In this document: in pieces, positions 48,027 through 57,273 of the stretch | Numbering within the stretch: the first letter of the stretch is position 1 | Layout of the letters: each line of letters opens with the position of its first letter | Assembly (NCBI GenBank): GCA_016758965.1 | Contig: JAEPRB010000245.1 | Coordinates: 1 to 57,273 of the forward strand | Source of the DNA: Circinella minor | Taxonomy: Eukaryota > Mucoromycota > Mucoromycetes > Mucorales > Lichtheimiaceae | Reading direction: 5' to 3' | Length of the DNA stretch: 57,273 nt | Made by a program: the position numbers and the translations under genes | Notes under the pieces: model-generated | Told to the model about the DNA's origin: nothing | Seen by the model: the letters and a program-made list of their open reading frames with translations, nothing else | The model's database searches: none

Positions 48027-50542
48027 GTTTTTTAATAAACTTAATACTATTTTATTACTATCATAATAATTTCACACATCCCTTATATTTGTCATCTTTA
48101 TCTTCGTTCAACATCACACTCACATATTACATATAACTTCTCTTACACACGCACACATAACATTATATACATCTTTTTTTTTATCTCGTCCTCGCAACTC
48201 TTTTTTTTTTATTTTTTTGTCATAATTTTTTATACTCGTTTACCTACATATTTTTCTTCCATTTTGTACAAAAGGTTGATCTTTTTATTTCTTTCACTCC
48301 ATAAACAAACAATTCTCCTTCTTGTATCTGTAAATAGCGTTTTTGCCAGAAACGAGATAAAAAATAAATAATTTGCAAAAAGAAAAAATTATGTGCATTT
48401 GTTTTGTTTCATATGATAATAATTCTTTAGGCTTTTTGAGTATAGAAAATGGGATGTATAACAGATTTTCATTAAGTCAAGAGTAAAGCACATCTATATT
48501 TAATTGAGTGAGAGATAATGTAGGCTTGTTGATAATACTGAATTCTTGTTTCATATTGTTTCAATCACAAGTAGGACTTCATGCCTATATTTTTATAGAT
48601 TATATTATTTTTATGCACTACTGTACTATCTTATATTTAAAGTCTCTGCCTAACTTACCAACTTTATATGATTTCAGTTTTGTAGATGAAACCCAATAAA
48701 GTATTGATATTTTATTTTCATCTTTAGTCTCTTGAACAAATTACATTTAACGACATGAAGCAAGGATCGCATCAAAAAGACTACATTTCCTGGTAAGCCA
48801 CCTATATAGAATTTAATCATTAAACATTTTCTTTTTTTTTTACTAAGCAATTGAAACTAGTAAGTTAAGAAATGAGCTGTCGAGCACTGTTTATCATTTC
48901 ATATCTTTATCACATATTTTAACAATAATAAAAATTCTTGATGTTTATAAAAAAAAGCGTTATTGAAATTTAATTTGGTTGCATTGGGAGTTACGTTAAA
49001 CAAAATCAGGTGTAGTCCGAGAGATATGCATACCAAATATCATTTATCAGTAAAGCCACTGACAGTATAAAAAATGATTTTATTCATTGCAACTTTTACT
49101 ATTATATATATTACAAAAAAAAGTGGTCGAAGTTATTATTGCTCCAATCATATTCTACTTAAATAAACCGAGAATATATCACTAACTCGCACAATCACAA
49201 AATTTTATGTTTCTCCTCAGCTGTAAACAGTAACCTTTTTATTAGAGAGGGAGCATATGTAAATACAAAAAATAGCTGATTGGTAGAAGATATGAAAAAA
49301 ATGTATCGTTATTTGTTCCTTTTGTCAATTACTGCTGCCACTGCTGCTATCAATGAGTGCCATTCTTCTTAACGAACAACTCATTAATTGTTTCTGGTAC
49401 AACTTGTGATTACAATCGACACAACTTACTCGTACAGCATTACCATGAAACAGGGTTGACTATGTTTTGAAAATAATATCATTGCTAGAACTAGCCTCGT
49501 ACGGAAAAGCTATAATCAATGACACTTGCTCTTTGTGCTGCAACTGGTAATCCAACTCTACCTACTTCCTCCATCATTTGCTCCTAATATCAATAAATAA
49601 GCTCAATATTTCCACGCTCCTGATCCTTTTGAAAAACCTCGTAAAAATACAACTTAATTTTTTTCAACATCCATTCTTTCTGCCACTTGTCTGCTTTATT
49701 TCGCACTCCACCACCTGAAGCTCGGTACATCATTTTCACTATTATCCATTTTCTGTAATCATACATGGTTGTTCTTCATAAATGTATATCGATCATTGTT
49801 ATTGCTTTTATCACTTTTTCATCATCGTCACTTTACTATCATTTCTTTATTATCATCACTTGTCCTGTTACTTCTCACATGTCATAATCATTATTTTGCT
49901 GTGTTCTGTTGCTACGTAATAAATAGCTTCCCTTTTCACTTATGAGACCGTATATGTAAAAATCATTGTCTAGTTGTTGCTATAACTATAATTACTCCTA
50001 AATTTATATGGCCAAATTTAATTTATCATTTGAAATTGATCAAAGCCAACCCAGTAATAGCTAAACCTGCTTACACTTTATCACATTATATAATTATTAC
50101 GCAAACAACCGCCCATCTTATTTTTTCCTATCATTTTTGGCAGACTCTTAAAGCTATTTTTTATCCATTTATATTCACAACACTTTAAAGAAAACAATTA
50201 TTGACCCATAAATACATATATATAATAAAATATTATGATTCAAGTATATGAAAAAGTTATGTATTTGAGAGTAAGTAAAAAAAGTGTAGTTGTTGTTTTC
50301 GCAAACGCTATGTACAGATACAAGAAAAAAATATCAACTTTTTTTGCATGCTTTCAGTCGATAGAAAAAGGGATTTGATTGATTGAATATGACGGAGAAA
50401 AAAATGTGTTTTATGTTGTAGGTGCGAGTAAAAAAATGGTTTATGTGTATATGTGCGGTAAGTTAAAAAAAATGTTGCAATAATGTTAATGGCAAAAGAA
50501 AGGGAATAAGAATGTAATTTTTTTATGACAATGTAAATTTGT
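48027..50542. other. 2.5 kb intergenic between the two histone pairs
   Basis: Contains the 3' regions of H4 and H2A. No conventional gene. A frame at 48508-48699 is hydrophobic with no motif. A short frame at 49292-49372 could encode a 26-residue signal-peptide-like sequence (see separate entry). Otherwise AT-rich with short CA and T runs. Confidence 0.5.
49292..49372 (+). other. Possible secreted micro-ORF or decayed secreted gene
   Basis: ATG followed by 25 codons and TAA. The peptide begins MKKMYRYLFLLSITAATAA, a textbook n-region, hydrophobic core and small-residue cleavage site, then INECHSS and stop. A different frame just past it (about 49362-49465) stays open for more than 30 codons with a Cys and normal composition. 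The locus may therefore be a small secreted-protein gene broken by a frameshift, or a real micro-ORF. No splice pair repairs the frame convincingly. Confidence 0.2.
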
Positions 50543-50938
50543 TTACAGTTCTTGGGAAGCACCAGCCTTCTTGGACTTGGTAGGCAACAAGGAAGCGTGA
50601 ATGTTGGGCAAAACACCACCTTGAGCAATGGTGACGTGGCCGAGCAACTTGTTCAATTCTTCGTCGTTACGGATAGCCAATTGCAAGTGACGGGGAATGA
50701 TACGAGACTTCTTGTTATCACGAGCAGCGTTACCAGCCAATTCAAGAATTTCAGCAGTCAAGTATTCGAGGACGGCAGCCAAGTAGACGGGGGCACCAGC
50801 ACCAACACGTTGAGCATAGTTACCACGACGCAAAAGACGATGGATACGACCAACAGGGAATTGAAGACCGGCCTTAGCAGAACGGGTTTGGGACTTGGTA
50901 CCAGCAGCGGATTTACCTCCAGATTTACCTCCAGACAT
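50543..50938 (-). CDS. H2A: Histone H2A (131 aa)
   Basis: Single exon. Start [10 protein letters not shown]; core [38 protein letters not shown], acidic-patch residues [17 protein letters not shown], and C-terminus ending SQEL. The SQE-hydrophobic end is the ATM/ATR (Mec1/Tel1) phosphorylation site, so this major H2A also serves as H2A.X, as is usual in fungi. Pairs with H2B in the nucleosome. Optimal codon bias. Divergent from H2B at 51644, with a shared 705-bp promoter. Confidence 0.99.
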   Translation of the reverse strand: MSGGKSGGKSAAGTKSQTRSAKAGLQFPVGRIHRLLRRGNYAQRVGAGAPVYLAAVLEYLTAEILELAGNAARDNKKSRIIPRHLQLAIRNDEELNKLLGHVTIAQGGVLPNIHASLLPTKSKKAGASQEL

Positions 50939-51022
50939 TTTTAATATATATTGATTTTTTGGTGAAAAAGAAAAAAAGTTATGCGAAAAAAATGGGGAGT
51001 GCCAAAAGAAAAAAAGAAGTGG

Positions 51023-51034
51023 TTTATATATATA
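51023..51034 (-). promoter_or_regulatory. TATA box of H2A
   Basis: TATATATATAAA on the minus strand, 85-96 bp upstream of the H2A start codon. Confidence 0.72.
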
Positions 51035-51552
51035 GGAGAAAGCGGAGCCAATTTATTTATTTTCCCCCAAATTTCACATTATTTTTTTTTAATTATAGTC
51101 CTTCCATAATGACCGAAAATCAAAGTCACATCAATTTCCCAATTTTTTTTTTCTTTTTTTTTTTTTTTTATTATTGTATTTTTCGCGTTCTCCCATTTTT
51201 TTTCGCGTTACTGGTGTATAAGTTCACGAAAAAAAAAATTATAAAAAAAAATTTTATTAATGATAATTATTTAAAAGTATCTAGTTTCGTGATAATTCGC
51301 GTTTTTTTCGCGAAATCCTTAAGTGAAAACACCAAAAGACACGACATTTTTATTTTTCTTCTATATTATGAATGAATCATAAAAAGTTGAAGAAAAAAAT
51401 GTGATGGTAAAATTTGGGGGGTGGAATTTGAAAAAAAAAAATGGCGGGCAGTTTATAATATGGGGGGTGAGGGGAAAGAAAGCACAAGAAAAAATTATCA
51501 AGTGTCCTTACCTCACACCAACTCTCGGAGTTAAGCTTCTTTGGGATTTTTT

Positions 51553-51566
51553 TATATATAAAAAGG
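51553..51566 (+). promoter_or_regulatory. TATA box of H2B
   Basis: TATATATAAAAAGG, 78-91 bp upstream of the H2B start codon. Confidence 0.75.
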
Positions 51567-51643
51567 ATCCCACTTTTTTACTTTTTTTATTTTTTTTTCT
51601 TGTTTCCCTTTTTTATTTTATATACATTTTTTATTAATTCGAA

Positions 51644-52018
51644 ATGGCTCCCAAGACTGATAAGCCCGCTGCCGGTAAGGCCCCCGCCAAGACCACTGAA
51701 AAGAAGGTCAAGGGTGACAAGAAGCGTAAGGCTACCCGTAAGGAAACTTACTCTTCTTACATCTACCGTGTCTTGAAGCAAGTCCACCCTGACACTGGTA
51801 TCTCCAACAAGGCCATGTCCATCTTGAACTCTTTCGTCAACGATATCTTTGAACGTATTGCTTCCGAAGCTTCCAAGTTGGCTGCCTACAACAAGCGTTC
51901 CACCATCTCTTCTCGTGAAATTCAAACCGCTGTCCGTTTGATCTTGCCTGGTGAATTGGCCAAGCACGCTGTCTCTGAAGGTACCAAAGCTGTCACCAAG
52001 TACACTAGCTCCAAATAA
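51644..52018 (+). CDS. H2B: Histone H2B, canonical (124 aa)
   Basis: Single exon. Lys/Pro/Ala-rich tail ([16 protein letters not shown]), core [20 protein letters not shown] and [26 protein letters not shown], including the Lys near the C-terminus that is monoubiquitinated in other fungi (in AVTKY). Strong bias to C/G-ending codons, as in the other canonical histones. The second H2B at 45107-45625 shares the core but not the tail or codon bias. Confidence 0.99.
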   Translation: MAPKTDKPAAGKAPAKTTEKKVKGDKKRKATRKETYSSYIYRVLKQVHPDTGISNKAMSILNSFVNDIFERIASEASKLAAYNKRSTISSREIQTAVRLILPGELAKHAVSEGTKAVTKYTSSK

Positions 52019-52614
52019 GCGATATTATCATTATATTCCCTATTTTTTTAACAACTACGCGCCATTACAATACAACAACACAACATATACTCTTCAATCA
52101 AATCAAAACAACACATTTTTTCCTACCCTTTTTTGTGTTTTAATTTAAAACATAATTAACTTGTACAGAAACTTCCTTTTTTATTAATTACAACCATTTT
52201 TTTTTTCTTAAACATTCACCATCGTATTTTTTTTCCTTCGTTTTATCTCTTTCATGGGTTGATCACGTTTGTTCATATCTTTTTTTTTCTTTGCTTTTTT
52301 TTTGAATTGTAAATCAATATACATAAAAAAATCTTGTAATCTTCTTTTTTTATTTGAAGAAACATTTTACAATCCAATTATTATTGTCTTTATTATTATT
52401 TATTTGTGTGATTATATACAGCTAATAAGTTTGTTCTTGAATATGTTAATATTTGTGTATAATATATGTGTATATAATGTATTGATGATGCTGTTGCTAT
52501 GTTACCATATGAATGATTATGTGTGTATAGATATATGTGATGTCATGAATGTATTTATTATTATATAAATTGCGAATTGACAAGTTAAAAAAAACTTTGT
52601 AAATATTTTATTAA
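52019..52614. other. Intergenic, convergent 3' regions
   Basis: The 3' regions of H2B and of the Myb/SANT-like gene. The 99-codon hydrophobic frame at 52269-52568 is a translation of T-rich DNA and is not called. Confidence 0.6.
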
Positions 52615-53977
52615 TTAATCTTTTGAGGCACGAATCTTTTCCAATTCGATTTCCAATCGTAATTGCTCCAACTTCATATGTTGCATACGCTCTTCATGTT
52701 CCATTCGTTTCGAAATAAGTTCCATTTCCATGACTTTTAGTTGTCGTTCTTCTGCAATTCCATCAGAAATACGATGTCTATAATATCAAAAGTGCATTAT
52801 TGTTATTATAATGGATTTAATAAGCTTTTAGTATCTTATAGATAAACATGTATATATTTAATGTAGTATTTTTCTTACCCAGTCTTTCGCCGTTTAGCAA
52901 AAGGTGATGGAGGCATATATTGATCAGTATTATTATCGGATATTCCAAATGTAGGTCCTTTATCACTTTGCCAGGATTGAGAAGTGGGCTCTCCAATAGA
53001 CGATGAAGAAGAACGATGGGGTATCATGGTCGTATTGGATGATTGTTGATGATGACAGTGATTGTGATGATTATGGTGTAATGGGGCGTGACTTGTTGAT
53101 GATATTTGTACTGATGATGAGGATGCTGGTAAAGATGAAGAATGTAATGGAGCATGATGTGAAGTAGAAGAAGATGGTGTTTGTGAGGTTTGTTGTCGTT
53201 GTACTGGTGTTGGAGTAGGTGTGTTGGAATTTCCTTGTGGCGATGGAGATGAGTCAGAAATGTTTCTCTGTTGTTGTTGTTGATCACCACCATTTGATGA
53301 GGATGTTGGTGATAAATGATCTTCTTTTTCGGTTTGTCCTTTATTATTGTTATTGTTATTATTGTTATTGTTATTATTGTTATTATCATCTTTTTCTTTA
53401 TTATGAATAGATTCATTAATCGCCGAAATAACAGATTCACCACTATGACTTTCAGCGAATACACGTTTGCATCGATCAAAAAATGCAAAATCTTTATGAA
53501 TTTTCTCTATAATATTTTACAATTAATCCATTAATCTTATGAATGAAATCAAACATTTAATTTAATATTATTTATACCTGTAAGTCTTGCTTTGGCTTGA
53601 TCATCGTTTATCACATCAGGAGCTATTAATTGTTCATTCCATTTTTTAAATCGATTTTCCAACCAACGTACTTTAAACTTGATGGCTTCATGATACATAA
53701 TATTACGAAATACTTCTTCGGCTACACGCTTGCTATAACCAGACTTATTGCTTTTCCAACTTTCATAATGACCTGGCTTTTCCAAATCGTTTAATAATAC
53801 AGTAACATCGTCGTCTCGCCATTGAATATAACGTCGTGTTGATTCTTGGTGGTGAGTTGAAGAAGAAGTACTTTGGTTATGGTGAGATGTTTCTGATTCG
53901 TCTGTAGTTGTTGAAGAGGATGTTGGTGTATTTAAACCATAATTACTAACAGTTTGTGTAATGAAGGAATGCGTCAT
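52615..53977 (-). CDS. Myb/SANT-like (trihelix-type) DNA-binding protein (396 aa, 3 exons)
   Basis: Minus-strand exons 53578-53977, 52879-53506 and 52615-52777, phases 1 and 2. Residues about 49-115 form one Myb/SANT-like helical domain: RRYIQWRDDDVTVLLNDL, GYSKRVAEEVF and VRWLENRFKKWNEQL supply the spaced tryptophans. A low-complexity centre rich in Asn, Gln, Ser, Pro and His follows, with a run of Asn codons at about 53338-53393 (minus strand). The last 55 residues are a highly charged helix, probably a dimerising coiled coil, after a KRRK basic patch that could be a nuclear signal. A transcription factor or chromatin protein is the natural reading; many such proteins in Mucoromycota derive from transposon-type DNA-binding domains. 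Target genes unknown. Confidence 0.8.
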
Positions 53978-56900
53978 TGTTAAATAGTATTTATTTAAAC
54001 TTCTTTTTTTTCAAGTAGTGTTGTTATGGAAAAAAAATAATATAAAAATTAAAAAAAAGGATAGAGAGAAAGAGAAAAAGAGGGGGGGAGGCTGGAACTG
54101 GGTTTGTTTATTACAACTGAGAGTGTTTAAGTGAGATAAGTGAAGAGAGAAGAAAAGGAGAATTCCTAAAACTTTCTTGCTCAAATTTTCAAAAGAATTT
54201 ATTAATTTGTCACGTCATTTTTTGTACTTTAGGAATCTTAATTTCGAAATTCATTGGTTCATATATGAATCCTAAATATCACTTGGCCTCTTTCTCTCCC
54301 TCATAATCTATCTATAAAGCCCCTTTTTTTTTGAAAGAAACATATACCTTATAGGACCGTGTGATAAGATGATGTAAAATGATTATATAAAATGGATATA
54401 TACATATAAACTTGATCGTAATTTCTATTATACTTTTTTATAATAATTAATCTGAGAGTAGATAAATATATTATATATATAACAGAATGCTTATCATTAT
54501 ATCCTTGTTACTATAATATAAAACATTCCCAGGATTACTATTATTATTACTGAGAGAATATGAGATCATAATTATTTGAACCTAATTTCCTTTTCCGTCA
54601 AAATCCAGAAAATATCAATCGATCAATCAAAAAAAAAAGAGATTAGGATAATCGCTTCCTTTTGAGGAATGAGAATATCAATTCATATTTTCTTTAAAAA
54701 GAAAACTACCATCTCCTTTATAGTCTCTCGTAATATATATATTTTCGCACGCACAAATAAGTATCTATCTAAAAGAAATATATATATATATATATATGTT
54801 TATTTTCTTTTTTTTACCATGATGAAAACCCGGCAAGTTAAATTCCTAAAAATAAAAAAATATTTTATTGGAATTTTAGACTTGGCTGCTTAAATAACGA
54901 GGGAATGTTTGTTCTTTTATGTGGGAGAGAGTATAAAAAAAGTTTAATATCTGTACATCTGACCCCTCGCTCTTTCATCTCTCTTAAAGGTTCTTTTTTT
55001 TATCGTCACTAGAATAATAACATTATTCAATAACTATAACTATAACTTAAAATATTCTATTTCCTTTATTTTCTTGGTCATAGTGATTATTACATTTCAC
55101 TATCATCTCTCTTAATAAGTATTAGTATTCATTCGCATGTATAATTAAAAATAAAAATAAGAGACCTCATTATCATTATTAAATTTTTTTTGAAGAAAAG
55201 TACATAACACTTCATCTTTGAGGTTTATATTATGTATCTTATGTTAAATATAACATCATTTATATAAAAAAAGAATGCTGCACTCAACAGAGTAACAGAA
55301 AAATAACTGTCTAAAGTTATCAAAGACCGGATACATTAACTTTCATCTAAAAAAGAGAGAAACTGTTTAATACCAAGCCATTAGTAATCTTCAATTTTAA
55401 CTGTCAACAGTACGGGTATGAGTTATATAATATAAAACCTACTGACTATTCTTATTTTGTAAGCGTAATATGTCTGTATGATGGCACTTTTCTTTATTTT
55501 TTTAAAAAACTTGATGATTTCTAATTTATTTATTCGATGATATATATACACATAGCAATAAGCAGCCAAGAATAAATTAAATAGCGGATCAAAAGTTGAG
55601 AGAAGCACTCTGTTGTTATTCTTTGCTTATAAGGATTATGAAAATAAGAGTATCAAATAACTGCAAAAGGAAAGACGTACATTCATGTTAAGTTGATGAC
55701 ATTCTTATTATTACACTTATTAATATTATTGTTCTAGCATAAACAGGTTTTTATATATGATAAGTAAATAATAATTGGTTATTTTTCGTTATATCATAAC
55801 ATTTTTTACCTATGTTTAAAATATGATGTTGTTCTACATGAAGAATATAAAGCGATCAGTTTGTCTACTGCACCTTTTTTTTTGTAGCCAACAATATGTT
55901 AAAATAATTAATGATGAGTGTTTTTTCTTAATACATTTTTAATATATACGTAGAAGAGTCGCAATAATACCTCTGCTTAATTTATTAGGATTCATTTATG
56001 TTATACGATAAAGACCTAGCAAGAAAATTTTTACTAATAGAATTTTTCATGATATCATTCTCTTTTATTATAAGATTAAATAGTAAGATTTTTACAATTG
56101 ACCATCAAAGCAAGTGATTTTTATTAAACATTTGACCATTGTGAGACGGAAAATGTGATAGTAGCGATAATTATTTGAAGGTGGCGATTAAACCATCATT
56201 TACCAGAACTATTATCTATAATCATATACATATACAATGATCTTGTACTCATTTAATATATAAAAATACACCGCCTATATAAAACTGATACTCTCCTACT
56301 GTAATGTAACGTTGGAATCGTTTATTTGCATAAATAATTAAGCAAACTGATATATATGCTAAGACTTAATTTGATATTGTAGTACAGCATGTCAGACTAT
56401 GTGAACTCCTACTAATATTTAAAGGTTATTGTCGTGAATGATATTTACCTTTTCTATATATACAGAGAGAAATAATTGATACCGATATTTCTTTTATTGA
56501 CAATTGACATCACTATATATTTTTAAATTCTTCTTTTATATAAATCCGCCTCTATCTTCTTCATTAGTATAGCTTTTTATTTTAAACGGTGATGAAAATA
56601 TCAAGGTTATTGATGTTTTATTGTACTCAACAATACTTTTTTTTTCTTTAATCTTACTAACAAAAATAAACACACTTATACTTCTATCACAAATAATTCT
56701 GTTAGTCAATATCGGCAGTCTTTTCATGTTAGCACTCTTCTATTTTACTCTGATTTATTATATTTACTTAATTATTTATACCTCAAATATACTTTCCCTC
56801 GTTTTAATAATACTCTTATATATTCTTTTTAATTATCTCGCAGGTCAAAATACTTCACAAGCCAGATTCACAAATTAGAAATGTTACACATTATAATTTT

Positions 56901-57073
56901 TCTTACATGGTAATATTTAGTTTATAGATGTTATCAACAATTCTTTACTACTTTCCCTTCTTATTTTTTTGCATAAATCAAACCCATGGCATCCAAAAAA
57001 ATACAAAAATTTGACAAAAAAACACATTTTAAAAAAAGAAATCAATCATTATTTATTCTTTCAAAGTATTATA
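53978..57073. other. 3.1 kb intergenic, no supported gene
   Basis: AT-rich with TA, T and A runs. Frames at 54669-54893, 55423-55608, 56536-56727 and 56621-56878 are hydrophobic AT-rich translations with no motif. Nothing else recognised. Confidence 0.55.
57031..57037 (-). terminator. Likely Pol III terminator of tRNA-Lys
   Basis: A run of seven T on the minus strand, 37 nt downstream of the tRNA 3' end. It is the first T run of four or more after the gene. Confidence 0.55.
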
Positions 57074-57146
57074 AGCCCTACGGGGGGGTCGAACCCCCAA
57101 CCTTGAGATTAAGAGTCTCACGCTCTGCCGATTGAGCTAGCAAGGC
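57074..57146 (-). tRNA. tRNA-Lys (anticodon CTT)
   Basis: A full cloverleaf is visible on the minus strand without an intron: acceptor GCCTTGC/GTAGGGC (with two G-U pairs), T8, D stem GCTC/GAGC with GG in the loop, anticodon stem TGAGA/TCTCA with loop CTCTTAA (anticodon CTT), T stem GGGGG/CCCCC with loop TTCGACC. Internal promoter boxes A (TAGCTCAATCGG) and B (GGTTCGACCCC) are intact. The discriminator base would be U, unusual for Lys. CCA is not encoded, as expected for a eukaryote. It reads AAG, the preferred Lys codon of the histone genes here. Confidence 0.95.
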
Positions 57147-57273
57147 GAGATGTCTATCGAGTATCGCGCGCGGCAAATCACCCCTCCTTTTATACTTTTT
57201 TCATCAAAAAATTTGGTCCAGACCATCAAAAACACGACCCTTATTTTTTCCTTTTTTAGACACCAAACGCATT

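Larger units (their letters stand above)
50939..51643. promoter_or_regulatory. H2A/H2B divergent promoter with SCB cluster
   Basis: CRCGAAA-type SCB motifs at 51181-51187 and 51201-51207 (minus, TTTCGCG), 51225-51231 (plus, CACGAAA), 51285-51291 (minus, TTTCGTG, extending to TTTCGTGAT as in the H3/H4 promoter), and the palindrome TTTCGCGAAA at 51306-51315, which reads as a site on both strands. All lie within 135 bp. Each gene has its own TATA box. The arrangement suggests G1/S-timed, coordinated transcription with H3/H4; that is inference from yeast SBF. Confidence 0.6.

Noticed and set aside
50552..50944. 130-codon plus-strand frame over H2A
   Set aside because: Antisense shadow of H2A, for the same reason as over H3.
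51050..51375. 138-codon plus frame between H2A and H2B
   Set aside because: It is a translation of T-rich promoter DNA (Phe runs) and spans the SCB cluster.
51500..51545. 5S rRNA-like stretch (contains GGAGTTAAGC) upstream of H2B
   Set aside because: Only about ten bases resemble the 5S internal control region. The flanks do not form 5S helices, and the piece abuts the H2B TATA box.
51587..51967. 126-codon minus-strand frame over H2B
   Set aside because: Antisense shadow of canonical H2B.

Overview
The window is AT-rich eukaryotic nuclear DNA from a fungus, most likely an early-diverging one (Mucoromycota, Mucorales-like). The reasons are: short introns (about 50-450 nt) with GT...AG ends in most genes; fungal families (fungalysin M36, fungal Rad5, fungal-type H2A ending in SQEL); a SCAI homologue, a gene I do not associate with Dikarya; and many Gln/Asn/Ser-rich low-complexity inserts. 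There are no operons, ribosome binding sites, CRISPR arrays or recognisable intact transposons. All exon structures below were built by hand from open frames, splice signals and remembered family conservation.

Layout. 1-9 kb: a small Ecl1-like zinc-motif protein (2044-2669) and a ten-exon SCAI homologue (5287-8669). 8.7-14.9 kb: a gene-poor stretch with one convincing orphan two-exon fragment on the minus strand (10168-11006) and several weak coding-like islands. 14.9-30 kb: a DH-domain RhoGEF without a PH domain, mitochondrial t6A synthase QRI7, tubulin cofactor C (convergent with QRI7), a secreted fungalysin protease, and a complete RAD5 translesion/helicase/ubiquitin ligase gene. 30-45 kb: SAM50 (convergent with RAD5), a TPR-F-box-LRR protein with Pof3/Dia2 architecture, a DNAJC17/Cwf23-like J protein, a 3.6 kb gene-free stretch, an arrestin-fold protein, and an RRM-zinc finger-RRM protein related to RBM5/RBM10.

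45-52 kb is a complete core histone cluster: an intron-bearing variant H2B, a divergent H3/H4 pair, and a divergent H2A/H2B pair. Both divergent promoters carry clear TATA boxes about 80-100 bp upstream of each start codon and several copies of the yeast-type SCB motif (CRCGAAA). The H3/H4 promoter also has an RFX-type X-box. The variant H2B promoter has none of these. 52-57 kb holds a Myb/SANT-like DNA-binding protein and, at the right edge, a tRNA-Lys(CTT).

Biologically, several genes concern genome maintenance and chromatin (SCAI, RAD5, the Pof3/Dia2-like F-box protein, histones), mitochondrial biogenesis (QRI7, SAM50) and RNA processing (DNAJC17-like, RBM5-like). They are separate transcription units and I see no evidence that they form one pathway. 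The most interesting signals are the SCB/X-box architecture of the histone promoters, the second H2B gene, and the orphan fragments at 8.8-12.4 kb.
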